A program made the position numbers and the translations under genes. The notes beneath the pieces were generated by a model that was given only the letters and a program-made list of their open reading frames with translations, made no database searches and was not told the origin of the DNA. Of a stretch of 64,000 nt of DNA, positions 49,961 through 56,866 are shown one piece after another. How positions within the stretch are numbered: the stretch's first letter is position 1; every line of letters begins with the position of its first letter. The DNA lies in IMG/VR virus record IMGVR_UViG_3300042389_001478, positions 124,001 through 188,000 of that record; one strand, given 5' to 3'. The stretch comes from a virus.

Positions 49961-50485
49961 TTAAACTCCAGTGCATTTACATTCATATTTTAAACAATAG
50001 CCACATTTCGGGCCAGGATCAACATTACCAAAATAGTTTGCATCTCCAGCCCAAGTTTCTTTGCCGGTATCTATACAAACTAGACATTTCTTGTTTTCTC
50101 TTATAATATAGCCAAGATTATCCCAATGGCAATCCCAAAATTTAAGCTTGGTTTTTAATTGAATTTTATCAACTAGTTTTTGTATTTTATTGAGAGATAC
50201 ACTATCTTTTTTAATTGTTTTAGCTACTTCAGTGATATATCCCCACCCGCTTTTGCGTCCAGGGAATAAGGTCTCATACTTTATCTTGCATATTTTAGAT
50301 AATACTTTTGGTGCAAGAGTGTGCTTGCTTAATTTAAGCTGAATTTTTCTAGCATATTCAGCCCTAGATTTAGATATAAATTCTTTAAATGCCAATTGCT
50401 TATTATTACTGATACAATAAAATGTACAGTACCCACCATTATCGCTATATGAGAATAGATCAATAGTATATTTGGCGTTGATCAT
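49961..50485 (-). CDS. Small protein kinase-like fold protein
   Basis: 174 residues. LAFKEFISKSRAEYARKIQL fits a lysine-containing N-lobe strand and helix, LAPKVLSKIC and GYITEVAKT the hinge area, FWDCHWDNLGYII (H120, D122, N123) the H-x-D-N catalytic loop, and CLVCIDTG (D139) the metal-binding Asp. So it has the layout of a compact protein or small-molecule kinase (RIO/ABC1-like). The C-terminus has CGYCLKYECKC, a possible zinc site. Activity and substrate unknown. Confidence 0.65.
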   Translation of the reverse strand: MINAKYTIDLFSYSDNGGYCTFYCISNNKQLAFKEFISKSRAEYARKIQLKLSKHTLAPKVLSKICKIKYETLFPGRKSGWGYITEVAKTIKKDSVSLNKIQKLVDKIQLKTKLKFWDCHWDNLGYIIRENKKCLVCIDTGKETWAGDANYFGNVDPGPKCGYCLKYECKCTGV

Positions 50486-50486
50486 A

Positions 50487-50807
50487 TTAATAAGATATAA
50501 TTTGTGGAACTTCGCCGGTAAGATTATACAAAAAATCTTTTGCTTTATCTATGGAATAAAACTCACCAAGAAAAACGGTTCCCGGTCGCCCATCAGCATC
50601 CATGCGAGTTGATCCATATATCTGATAAAAAGGATCATCATAAGCATCCTTTGCTTTTTCTAAAAATTCTGCGGCGGTTCTAATCTCGTCTATATAAGTG
50701 CCACCCTCATAATCATCATATTCTCTTACAGTAACTAGTAAGAAATGTTCTATTGGGGACTTGAGATTATTGTTTTTAACTCTGCCATTACACAAACTAT
50801 TGCCCAT
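50487..50807 (-). CDS. Small unknown protein
   Basis: 106 residues: FLLVTVREYDDYEGGTYIDE with helical AAEFLEKAKDAYD and SIDKAKDFLYNLTG. A single alpha/beta domain, acidic. Not recognised. It overlaps the gene upstream by 11 bases and abuts the kinase-like gene downstream. Confidence 0.65.
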   Translation of the reverse strand: MGNSLCNGRVKNNNLKSPIEHFLLVTVREYDDYEGGTYIDEIRTAAEFLEKAKDAYDDPFYQIYGSTRMDADGRPGTVFLGEFYSIDKAKDFLYNLTGEVPQIISY

Positions 50808-51210
50808 GATTTTTCCTATAAAGAGGAACTACAGTATTTTGATCAATATAAGGATTGTTTTGGGTTCTAAGATCAAACAAATCTCCACGATCATTGGTTC
50901 TGGCCCAAGCAACGGGTTGTTCAAGAGAGTCTTTTAAAGACTGCATCCGTTGAGATATTTCTAGATATTCATTAGTTTGTTCAACAGCAAACTCATTGGC
51001 TCTATAAACTTCTTCAGCCCATTCCTTATTCTTATCTTTGAGTTTCTTTAGTTCGTCTTTGGCATTTTGCACAAAAAATAAGTCGGCCCCGGAAGCCCAA
51101 GCAAAATCAATAATACTTTCAAGAGGATTGGCGTGTTTTTCCATATAAGTTGCTAGTTCTATAAAAGTTCTTCTTATACCATCTTCCCAGTTTTCATATT
51201 CTTCGATCAT
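50797..51210 (-). CDS. Helical protein, unknown
   Basis: 137 residues. Trp-containing N-terminus (IEEYENWEDGIRRTFIELAT), then helix-rich sequence with charged heptads (AKDELKKLKDKNKEWAEEVY), and a C-terminal VVPLYRKNHGQ. No family recognised; probably a soluble early protein. It overlaps its neighbours by 11 and 17 bases. Confidence 0.65.
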   Translation of the reverse strand: MIEEYENWEDGIRRTFIELATYMEKHANPLESIIDFAWASGADLFFVQNAKDELKKLKDKNKEWAEEVYRANEFAVEQTNEYLEISQRMQSLKDSLEQPVAWARTNDRGDLFDLRTQNNPYIDQNTVVPLYRKNHGQ

Positions 51211-51427
51211 TCTTTAGTTGTTCTACTTCTCTTTCCAATTTAGCTACTCTTTCGTATATGTCATGGTTGGCTAAACGAGGCAGGTCTTTTGCTGGGGTTT
51301 TACCATCTCCAATTCTGGCATCCCATAATTTGGCAATAGTGTCATACTCATACAGAAATAGTTCGCCAAGCTTAGGAATAACATCACAATCTTTCTTGGC
51401 TTTTGGTAGACTAAAAGATCCGTTCAT
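51194..51427 (-). CDS. Small protein with fibre-like IGDGKTP motif and coiled coil
   Basis: 77 residues. The middle LWDARIGDGKTPAKDLPRL resembles the W-x-x-x-I-G-D-G-x-T-P-x-x-D-L-P repeats seen in phage tail and fibre proteins. The C-terminus is a coiled coil (VAKLEREVEQLKNDRRI). It overlaps the next gene upstream by 4 bases. May be a trimeric virion or baseplate-associated protein. Confidence 0.65.
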   Translation of the reverse strand: MNGSFSLPKAKKDCDVIPKLGELFLYEYDTIAKLWDARIGDGKTPAKDLPRLANHDIYERVAKLEREVEQLKNDRRI

Positions 51428-51627
51428 TTTAATACAGTAACTTCTGCCCCTACAAATTCAGGCTTATAATAACCAGTCATACTATCTTTCTGATAAACAT
51501 CATGAACTATAAACTTAACATCCAAACCATTGGGTGCTTCAATAATCTCGCTATCAATATATCTTTCAATAGCTTTTTCAATATCGTCAGGAGTTAAGGT
51601 TATATGTGTTCTATTGTGGATTTTCAT
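51424..51627 (-). CDS. Small unknown protein
   Basis: About 67 residues from the ATG at 51627, two bases after the stop of the previous gene and 8 bases after GGATGG; an in-frame start 12 bases upstream is possible. KIHNRTHITLTPDDIEKAIE then EIIEAPNGLDVKFIVHDVYQ looks like a small alpha/beta protein. Not recognised. Confidence 0.65.
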   Translation of the reverse strand: MKIHNRTHITLTPDDIEKAIERYIDSEIIEAPNGLDVKFIVHDVYQKDSMTGYYKPEFVGAEVTVLK

Positions 51628-51629
51628 AA

Positions 51630-51851
51630 TTATATCCATCCATATTCATCAAACTTTTCTTTACACTCTTTATTAGCGTCATAATATCCAATATCATAAC
51701 CCTGCTCATGACCCATAGCATAAGCTGCCATCAACCACTTGATTATATCGTCAGTTTTTCCTTTTGCAACACAGTTTCTTATGTCACTTATAGCTCTTTC
51801 GTGTCTAACGCTATATCCTTCGATTTCGTTTATCCAGTGATCAAAAGTCAT
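51630..51851 (-). CDS. Small unknown protein
   Basis: About 73 residues from the ATG at 51851, which overlaps the HNH stop as ATGA; an earlier ATG at 51884 would need to share more with the HNH gene. MTFDHWINEIEGYSVRHERA then KGKTDDIIKWLMAAYAMGHE and GYDIGYYDANKECKEKFDEY. A helical protein of the phage YxxGxxxGxxxG/Y-rich sort; function unknown. Confidence 0.65.
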   Translation of the reverse strand: MTFDHWINEIEGYSVRHERAISDIRNCVAKGKTDDIIKWLMAAYAMGHEQGYDIGYYDANKECKEKFDEYGWI

Positions 51852-52318
51852 AGCATTTCTTTTCTGTGATGTTTCATGTGACAATTAGCACAAAGTAGTT
51901 CGCACTTTTTAATTTCTGATAAAAGTGTTTTCCAAGCTCTGTGCCAACTTTGACATAAGGTAAATTTTTTGTTCTTGGGGTTTTTATGATGAAAGGTCAA
52001 AACATCTGGGTCTTTAATCCCACAATGTTTACATTTTCCGCCTAAATAATCTATTGATTTGATCCTTTGATCATTACGTCTTTTGAATGTTCTACACGTT
52101 GAACATACATTATTTTTTGTCCATCTAAATTCTCTTCCACATTCTGTACAGTGTTTTTTGCTATTTTTATCCCTTTGTGGCAAATGTAGTCTTTTAGTAT
52201 TCTTCATACCGAAAGGAGAACACTCTAAACAATATTGTCTTTTATTTATAATCCTTTCTATTCCATCTATTACAACACGAATCTTAAACTCTTTATTGCA
52301 TTTTAAACATTTTTTCAT
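51848..52318 (-). CDS. HNH endonuclease with several zinc knuckles
   Basis: 156 residues. Four C-x-x-C or C-x2-C pairs (CLKCNKEF, CTECGREF, CSTCRTFK, CKHCGIKD) precede an HNH core VLTFHHKNPKNKKFTL and the final ELLCANCHMKHH. So it is a zinc-rich HNH enzyme of the free-standing homing type. A variant promoter-like site (GGTGTATG, 52350-52357) lies 32 bases upstream. It lies next to a tRNA with a group I intron, a common neighbourhood for homing genes. Confidence 0.9.
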   Translation of the reverse strand: MKKCLKCNKEFKIRVVIDGIERIINKRQYCLECSPFGMKNTKRLHLPQRDKNSKKHCTECGREFRWTKNNVCSTCRTFKRRNDQRIKSIDYLGGKCKHCGIKDPDVLTFHHKNPKNKKFTLCQSWHRAWKTLLSEIKKCELLCANCHMKHHRKEML

Positions 52319-52349
52319 ATCTATCTCCCATAGTATGTAGTCTAACTTA

Positions 52350-52357
52350 CATACACC
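52350..52357 (-). promoter_or_regulatory. GGTGTATG variant promoter-like element
   Basis: GGTGTATGTAAG on the minus strand, 32 bases before the HNH ATG at 52318 and downstream of the intron-containing tRNA. One mismatch from the octamer. Confidence 0.35.
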
Positions 52358-52396
52358 AAGATAGATATTTTGTCTGCTTTTTACACCACATTAAAG

Positions 52397-52676
52397 TGGC
52401 CCAGGTCGGACTCGAACCGACACTTGACGGATTTTCGTACCACTATAGTTTTCACTACCTTTACAGTTTGTGGTCTGGACTATCTCTTTACCATTACTAT
52501 TTCTAGTTTTAGGTATCGCCTGTTTAGTCTCTACACCTTTCTATTTCTAGACTTGGCTCGGGATTGGCATTTTAAAGCGTTCCCCGAATTTAAGCGATTC
52601 TACTTTACAGATTTCTCCATAAGCACTCAATTTTAACGAAAAAAGTCCGCTACCTCTGCCTTTGGGTTACTGGGCC
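52397..52676 (-). tRNA. tRNA interrupted by a group I intron
   Basis: Minus-strand exons: acceptor GGCCCAG at 52676-52670 pairs fully with CTGGGCC at 52404-52398, discriminator A at 52397. U8-A9 (TA), a D arm with ACC/GGT, anticodon stem GCGGA/TCCGT, short variable loop CAAGT, and T arm GTCGG-TTCGAGT-CCGAC are all present, a class I tRNA. The anticodon loop is split by the intron. With 5' exon ending CTT and 3' exon starting AAAA the loop is CTTAAAA, anticodon UAA, but the class I variable loop does not fit leucine, so the splice site and identity need checking. Confidence 0.88.
52436..52642 (-). other. Group I intron (about 207 nt) in the tRNA anticodon loop
   Basis: The minus-strand sequence after the 5' exon has an A-rich start (TTAAAATTGAG) and the diagnostic core: Q-like AATCCCGAGCC, R-like GGTGTAGAGACTA and S-like AAGAGATAGTCC, whose pairing gives P7. 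P1 can form between the exon CTT and intron GAG with a U-G pair at the splice site, and the intron ends in G (52436). It resembles the cyanobacterial tRNA-Leu intron type and contains no open frame. Exact ends are inferred from group I rules and shift by 1-3 bases. Confidence 0.85.
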
Positions 52677-52784
52677 ATTTACTTCCAAGCTACATATCAT
52701 AACGATTAGTTAGATGGTTGACTATGTTGTCTCTACTAATTTTTATGAGGGATGTAGTTGGAAGCATTTGGTTTACACTAACAC

Positions 52785-53069
52785 TCACCCGTTAGAATGA
52801 GCGGCCTTTAGACGGCGAACAGTCTCAGCCATAGCCTCGACATTATCCACAGTCTTAATGGGTTTGGCGCGTTCCATCTCAGGGAGATCAAGACCCTTCT
52901 TAGCCAGAGCAGCCTTTGCACGGGCATAACGAGCCTGTGTACTGGCAACCTTCTGGCCTGTCTTGGTAGCAATTTCAGCATAAGTCTTGCTGGAATAAAC
53001 TGCCTCAAGGAACTGCTCATCACTGCAACGAACACGACTCTGCTTCTCAGTAGTAGTAACTTCAGCCAT
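52785..53069 (-). CDS. Small helical, possibly DNA-binding protein
   Basis: About 94 residues from the ATG at 53069 (MAEVTTTEKQSRVRCSDEQF), with a strong GGAGGT site 5-8 bases upstream; an ATG 6 bases earlier is less good. The centre TYAEIATKTGQKVASTQARY reads like a helix-turn-helix, and AKAALAKKGLDLPEM continues it. It ends in a second helix. Codon use is richer in G and C than that of most neighbours. A consensus promoter and a structured leader precede it, so it is likely abundant early in infection. Confidence 0.72.
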   Translation of the reverse strand: MAEVTTTEKQSRVRCSDEQFLEAVYSSKTYAEIATKTGQKVASTQARYARAKAALAKKGLDLPEMERAKPIKTVDNVEAMAETVRRLKAAHSNG

Positions 53070-53102
53070 AATCAACCTCCAAATTCTTAACCAATCTTAC
53101 AA

Positions 53103-53136
53103 GCGAGGCTCAGTCGAACGACTGATCTTACCTCGC
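53103..53136 (-). promoter_or_regulatory. Stem-loop in the 5' leader of the small helical gene
   Basis: Minus strand GCGAGG-taagat-CAGTCG-TT-CGACTG-ag-CCTCGC: two stacked perfect stems (6 bp each) with an internal loop, in the roughly 75-base leader between the promoter and the gene's start. It may stabilise the message or act in regulation of translation; it does not cover the ribosome binding site. Confidence 0.6.
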
Positions 53137-53745
53137 GTTGTTCCTTCGATTATACAACAGTCTATCGTCAATGTCAACGGGCGACCTTGAAATTTTTTTC
53201 GTTCTCGCCAGAAATTGCTGTTGAACTTCTTTAAAACTCCAAGGAGTACCAAACTGTACCCCATCTCTTTTATTATCCACGCCTACATCAAGCGTGAGAC
53301 TGCCAGAAGCAACGTCCTCACGATGAAGTCTGCCATGAACATGACCATACAGCATCCAACTTTTCCTATAACTACCAGACCAACTTCTCATAGGATAATG
53401 GCACATAAATATCTTTTGATTGATATATAGAATCATTTTTTGATCAGATACACTAGAGAATCCACTAGTGAATTTAGTTGGTTCATCATGATTGCCAAGA
53501 ATAATATGAACATTTTTACAAACTATTCTTTCTCTATAAGATAGAGCAGTTCCGCCTTTATGGCAGAAATCTCCTATAATGTAAAGAATATCGTTTTGTC
53601 CAACTGTTTCGTTTATAGAAGAAATAATCTTAGCATCCATCTCTCCACCAGTAGAAAATGGGCGATTACAATATCCTATAATATTCCTGTGTCCAAGATG
53701 AAGATCAGCAGTAAAAAATACTTTCTGACCAACTATCTTATCCAT
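53128..53745 (-). CDS. Calcineurin-like metallophosphoesterase
   Basis: 205 residues. FFTADLHLGHRNIIGYCNRP is the D-x-H motif, DILYIIGDFCHKGG the GD-x-x/x-H motif, IILGNHDEP the GNHD, MCHYPMRSWSG the H of motif IV and YGHVHGRLH the GHxH. This is the phage family with the SDxHxGHxN start often annotated as phosphoesterase. It hydrolyses phosphodiesters with two metal ions; the substrate (cyclic nucleotide, nucleic acid) is not known. Its last bases hold the -35 of the promoter for the next gene. Confidence 0.9.
   Translation of the reverse strand: MDKIVGQKVFFTADLHLGHRNIIGYCNRPFSTGGEMDAKIISSINETVGQNDILYIIGDFCHKGGTALSYRERIVCKNVHIILGNHDEPTKFTSGFSSVSDQKMILYINQKIFMCHYPMRSWSGSYRKSWMLYGHVHGRLHREDVASGSLTLDVGVDNKRDGVQFGTPWSFKEVQQQFLARTKKISRSPVDIDDRLLYNRRNNAR
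53149..53177 (-). promoter_or_regulatory. Consensus sigma-70 promoter (TTGACA-N17-TATAAT)
   Basis: TTGACA at 53177-53172 and TATAAT at 53154-53149 on the minus strand, 17 bases apart, an exact match to the E. coli consensus. It lies in the last codons of the phosphoesterase and drives the leader and small helical gene (53069), and probably the tRNA beyond. Confidence 0.9.
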
Positions 53746-53749
53746 TAAA

Positions 53750-53935
53750 TTAATCCTCTGTTGGGAGAACCAGTGCCATTATTAAATATACCCAGAAAAG
53801 AATACTGCCAGTGAAAATTGCACCAGCGACGAATCCTAGTCTTACCACAGAAATATCCAGACCTATACTTTCTGCTATTCCTCCACAAACACCCAAGAAA
53901 ACTCTATTCTTATTACTCTTGTGAAGTTGACTCAT
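53750..53935 (-). CDS. PspC-domain membrane protein
   Basis: 61 residues: basic start, then NRVFLGVCGGIAESIGLDIS, VVRLGFVAGAIFTGSILFWV and YLIMALVLPTED, the PspC domain with its GVCGGIA motif and a membrane helix. PspC domains occur in envelope stress-response proteins; free-standing copies are found in some phages. It overlaps the start of the phosphoesterase? no: it lies 4 bases upstream of it, and its own start is overlapped by the 40-residue gene at 53913-54035. Confidence 0.88.
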   Translation of the reverse strand: MSQLHKSNKNRVFLGVCGGIAESIGLDISVVRLGFVAGAIFTGSILFWVYLIMALVLPTED

Positions 53936-54035
53936 ATGTAGACCCCTTAATAATTTGTTGAATTTGATAAGATGAATAACCAGAAATCAACATTGCTTGG
54001 GAGTATCCGACTACTGGAATAAGTTCTGATATCAT
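53913..54035 (-). CDS. Very small gene, 40 residues
   Basis: ATG at 54035 overlaps the stop of the upstream gene as ATGA, a translational coupling typical of this genome. MISELIPVVGYSQAMLISGY then SSYQIQQIIKGSTYESTSQE is helical. The stop lies 20 bases inside the pspC gene in another frame. Not recognised; the coupling is the main support. Confidence 0.5.
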   Translation of the reverse strand: MISELIPVVGYSQAMLISGYSSYQIQQIIKGSTYESTSQE

Positions 54036-54316
54036 GATTTTTCCTTTGGTGAGTATAGAGTAACCTTAAGTATTATATACCCATCTCTGCCACTGTCAAT
54101 ATTTTGTATTAAGGATATTCTCCCCTTGCCCAAAAAAGAATCGCCAACTAATAAGAATGGCCCGCCATCTAAATTAGCAGAAGTTATTATTGAAATATCT
54201 GATTGACAACCAAATTTTGCCCAATCACTTTCTCCCTCAATTAGATATTCATATTCACCGATTTGTGTAATTATTCTTTTGTTCTTATTATCTTTAGGCC
54301 GTAAGCACTGACTCAT
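54032..54316 (-). CDS. Small beta-rich protein
   Basis: 94 residues: IITQIGEYEYLIEGESDWAK, FGCQSDISIITSANLDGGPF and LLVGDSFLGKGRISLI with a C-terminal YIILKVTLYSPK. Probably a small beta protein. Not recognised. It overlaps the coiled-coil gene upstream by 23 bases and is coupled to the 40-residue gene downstream. Confidence 0.65.
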   Translation of the reverse strand: MSQCLRPKDNKNKRIITQIGEYEYLIEGESDWAKFGCQSDISIITSANLDGGPFLLVGDSFLGKGRISLIQNIDSGRDGYIILKVTLYSPKEKS

Positions 54317-54509
54317 TAAAAGACTCGCTATCGAGAATGTAACCTTGATTATTTTCTGACGTTAGGTTAGCAAGAACGTCTTTTAGTCTTTGGTTTTCTA
54401 TCTCAAGGGTATTCATTATTTTTTCAGCTTGGTTTAAAGCTTTTTGAAGAGACTTAACTCTATTAGCTAATTGATCGTTCATGTATTCTGTTGCTGTTCT
54501 GACAACCAT
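54294..54509 (-). CDS. Small coiled-coil protein
   Basis: 71 residues: QLANRVKSLQKALNQAEKIM then NTLEIENQRLKDVLANLTSE is a long heptad-rich helix, leucine-zipper-like, with a short polar end. A GGTGTATA element lies 38 bases upstream. Function unknown. Confidence 0.7.
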   Translation of the reverse strand: MVVRTATEYMNDQLANRVKSLQKALNQAEKIMNTLEIENQRLKDVLANLTSENNQGYILDSESFNESVLTA

Positions 54510-54546
54510 GATTAGCCTCCTTGATATGAGTTTGACAACCTTATAG

Positions 54547-54554
54547 TATACACC
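54547..54554 (-). promoter_or_regulatory. GGTGTATA promoter-like element
   Basis: CTCTAAGGTGTATACTATAA on the minus strand, directly after the stop codon of the 54555 gene and 38 bases before the ATG at 54509. Confidence 0.55.
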
Positions 54555-54920
54555 TTAGAGATTAAGTCCATCTAAGAATTTTCGCAAATCTTTCAATTGA
54601 TTTTTATCTAGCACCACCTGATCAGAGTATGGCTTTTTGTCAAACAAAACCTTGTAACAATACCTTAGTCTCTGCCATAATGACATCTTATTGCTATAGT
54701 TTGTATAATTCTCAAATATCGCCAAATCGGCCATGTCTATTTCATGATCGTATTCAATTACTAATATTTCACTCTTACAAGAACACGGAATGAATAATGT
54801 TTTATTTTCTTTTAGGTTTGTTACGCTTCCCATCTTTTTTCTTTCTAAAAATTCTTTCGTAGTTTTTGTCCCAAGTCTCTTGAGAAACCAAACTCTCTCG
54901 TCTTTTAGAACCCTTACCAT
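54555..54920 (-). CDS. Unknown protein
   Basis: 121 residues: basic start (VRVLKDERVWFLKRLGTKTT), then LFIPCSCKSEILVIEYDHEI with C-x-C, a helical LSLWQRLRYCYKVLFDKKPY and YSDQVVLDKNQLKDLRKFLD. The C-S-C-K-S-E-x-L-x-I/V-E-Y/F-D-x-E core and W-x-R-L-R-Y/A segment are familiar from hypothetical phage proteins that sit near replication genes. Not assigned. Confidence 0.68.
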   Translation of the reverse strand: MVRVLKDERVWFLKRLGTKTTKEFLERKKMGSVTNLKENKTLFIPCSCKSEILVIEYDHEIDMADLAIFENYTNYSNKMSLWQRLRYCYKVLFDKKPYSDQVVLDKNQLKDLRKFLDGLNL

Positions 54921-54929
54921 TTTGCATAA

Positions 54930-55628
54930 TTAACTCTCCAGAACATAGCTCCAGTAACGACTATCCTCTTTCTTTTGAAGATCATCCCAATAGATCGACC
55001 TTGCTACATAAGATGGGACTTTCAATTTGCCACAGTTAACCATCCAATGTCGTTCCATCTTCTTATAGATTTCTGAACCAACCTTGCTCTTATTATACTT
55101 CAGAGCTTCAACGTCGTAAAGCCTAAGTTGATGAATATCTCCACAGAGTACCCTTGCCTCATTAGGATGAATCATTTCAAGAGCAAAGCTAATCTTAGCC
55201 AATCCAATGCCGCTAATCTTATTCAGAATACTGTCTCGCTTCTTAACATGATACTTCTTGGTGGTCAGATAAAAATCTTTAGGATTAGCCCAAAACTTGG
55301 TGCTAAAATCCCAGATATAAGAGGTACGATTATTGTGCAGACCAACACCGCTCTTGTGCAATTTTGTCAAAAGAGTTTCTTTACTGTCCAGCCACTCGCT
55401 AAAATTCTTAATAGCATTATATCCCTTAACATTACCCTGCCAAGTTGTGTGGACACTGCAATACGCAAAGAGATAGCGACGAAAAATATCTTCGTCAGTC
55501 TTGGGGCGAATAGTTTCCCAATAGTCTTTATAAGCGACTACCTTATCCTTGGGAAAATTCTTAAAAAACTCATCAGCCTTGCTCGTACTCATCACGACCG
55601 GCTTTTTCTCAACAACGATCTCTGTCAT
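54930..55628 (-). CDS. HhH-GPD-like DNA glycosylase
   Basis: About 232 residues from the ATG at 55628 (MTEIVVEKKPVVMSTSKADE), which has GAGG 6 bases upstream; a TTG 24 bases earlier is less likely. The helix-hairpin-helix at residues about 135-150 reads ILNKISGIGLAKISFALEMI, followed by VLCGDIHQLRLY with the candidate catalytic Asp164, as in the HhH-GPD superfamily. Such enzymes cut damaged or modified bases from DNA. It might act in repair, or on host or competitor DNA. A consensus promoter precedes it. Confidence 0.75.
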   Translation of the reverse strand: MTEIVVEKKPVVMSTSKADEFFKNFPKDKVVAYKDYWETIRPKTDEDIFRRYLFAYCSVHTTWQGNVKGYNAIKNFSEWLDSKETLLTKLHKSGVGLHNNRTSYIWDFSTKFWANPKDFYLTTKKYHVKKRDSILNKISGIGLAKISFALEMIHPNEARVLCGDIHQLRLYDVEALKYNKSKVGSEIYKKMERHWMVNCGKLKVPSYVARSIYWDDLQKKEDSRYWSYVLES

Positions 55629-55665
55629 AGTGTCCTCAAAGGTTGGTTCCAAAGTGTATGCTGTG

Positions 55666-55694
55666 ATTCTACACTAGAGCTATCGTCTTGTCAA
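55666..55694 (-). promoter_or_regulatory. Sigma-70 promoter (TTGACA-N17-TAGAAT)
   Basis: TTGACA at 55694-55689 and TAGAAT at 55671-55666 on the minus strand, 17 bases apart, followed by the glycosylase-like gene. Confidence 0.85.
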
Positions 55695-55721
55695 GACCTG
55701 TTTCTTTAATTTTTACCACGC

Positions 55722-56411
55722 TCAGGGGTAAGAATCTTTTTTATTATAACCACACTGTTTTTCTATATTCCAATATATATTTTTATTGACATGTTCTAGA
55801 TCGTTTTGTGATATTGAATAATTGTTAGGTGGATTTATTTCAAGCAATCTTGCGGTTTCTGGAAATCTTGGTCGCATTTTCATGTCAAACATATTACTAA
55901 TATAGTTATAATAATACATCTGATCCGATATAAAATCTTCATATCTGATAAAAACATAGTTATGTACAAGAATTGGTAAAATATATAGTAGATATAGCGT
56001 TTTTAAATATCTTAATTCGTATATGTCTTTATATCTTACATTATCCCAGTAACACCTATCTATTAATATTTCTTTTTCATTAGAGTCTACAGAAAACCAA
56101 TCTTTGAGATATAAAAAATTAGGACGTATTATTGGAGAATGATGTGGTTGTCTATTATTTGCTAGAATCCAATCATATGGATTTCTAATGATACAAATAA
56201 ATATAGTATCATGAGAGCTGGCTAACCCTCCTATATCACAAAAGCCAATAAAATGTTTGTGACCATATTCATCTGTGAAATTTGCTTCAAAATTCAACGC
56301 TATAGCATTTTGAAGTAGTTTTGTGCCAGAGTGTCTTTCTCCATAGATTGTGAATTTTTTAATCGTAGTGACTGGATCTCTCACACAATTAATAACTCTA
56401 TCATTATTCAT
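55722..56411 (-). CDS. Sulfotransferase-like protein
   Basis: 229 residues. FTIYGERHSGTKLLQNAIAL is the P-loop-like 5'-phosphosulfate motif with G-x-x-x-S-G-T-K, and IFICIIRNPYDWILANNR contains the 3'-phosphate motif (IRNPYDW). It should transfer sulfate from PAPS to a sugar or other acceptor. Sulfotransferases are rare in phages but occur near glycosyltransferases; here the nearest is at 59440. It follows the small membrane gene by 7 bases. Confidence 0.88.
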   Translation of the reverse strand: MNNDRVINCVRDPVTTIKKFTIYGERHSGTKLLQNAIALNFEANFTDEYGHKHFIGFCDIGGLASSHDTIFICIIRNPYDWILANNRQPHHSPIIRPNFLYLKDWFSVDSNEKEILIDRCYWDNVRYKDIYELRYLKTLYLLYILPILVHNYVFIRYEDFISDQMYYYNYISNMFDMKMRPRFPETARLLEINPPNNYSISQNDLEHVNKNIYWNIEKQCGYNKKDSYP

Positions 56412-56418
56412 GATTTAA

Positions 56419-56814
56419 CTATTTTTTTGACACTAAAGGCTCATCTATGGTATAGTAATATTCCCAAGTTTTCCATCTAACTCTGGTACTAAGGACATTT
56501 TTTATTTCTTTGCCTTGTTTGTCTTTATATTTAACTATTGCCCAATAAAATTCTTCAGCTTTAATTACGTCTTCAATAACCGTAAATTCTTCTGGACACC
56601 CAACTTCAGCCCATATCCTTAACTTTCCTATTTCTCTTACATGATTCTCTATCTCCGCATTATATTTGATAGGGAAAAAGATATTATTAATTGATCTTTC
56701 AACAAGAACATATTTGTGTCCAAACCATTCTGAATTACAAATAAATCCTATAGAAAAACCTGTAAATAGAATAATCCAAGGGTATAAAAGAGATCTGATA
56801 ATAATTTTGATCAT
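56419..56814 (-). CDS. Single-pass membrane protein
   Basis: 131 residues. One membrane helix near residues 7-28 (SLLYPWIILFTGFSIGFICN), then an ectodomain-like part with EIENHVREIGKLRIWAEVGC, FTVIEDVIKAEEFYWAIVKY and a C-terminal YYYTIDEPLVSKK. Not recognised. A GGTGTATA element lies 31 bases upstream. Confidence 0.7.
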   Translation of the reverse strand: MIKIIIRSLLYPWIILFTGFSIGFICNSEWFGHKYVLVERSINNIFFPIKYNAEIENHVREIGKLRIWAEVGCPEEFTVIEDVIKAEEFYWAIVKYKDKQGKEIKNVLSTRVRWKTWEYYYTIDEPLVSKK

Positions 56815-56844
56815 TAAGTTGTCTCCAGTAAGGCGGGATAACTT

Positions 56845-56852
56845 TATACACC
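56845..56852 (-). promoter_or_regulatory. GGTGTATA promoter-like element
   Basis: CCAGTATGGTGTATAAAGTT on the minus strand, between the HNH gene and the membrane gene, 31 bases before the ATG at 56814. Confidence 0.55.
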
Positions 56853-56866
56853 ATACTGGAAACTGG

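Noticed and set aside
52370-52636. Plus-strand open frame of 88 codons across the tRNA
   Set aside because: It is the antisense of the tRNA exons and intron and starts with no ribosome binding site; the RNA gene explains the sequence.
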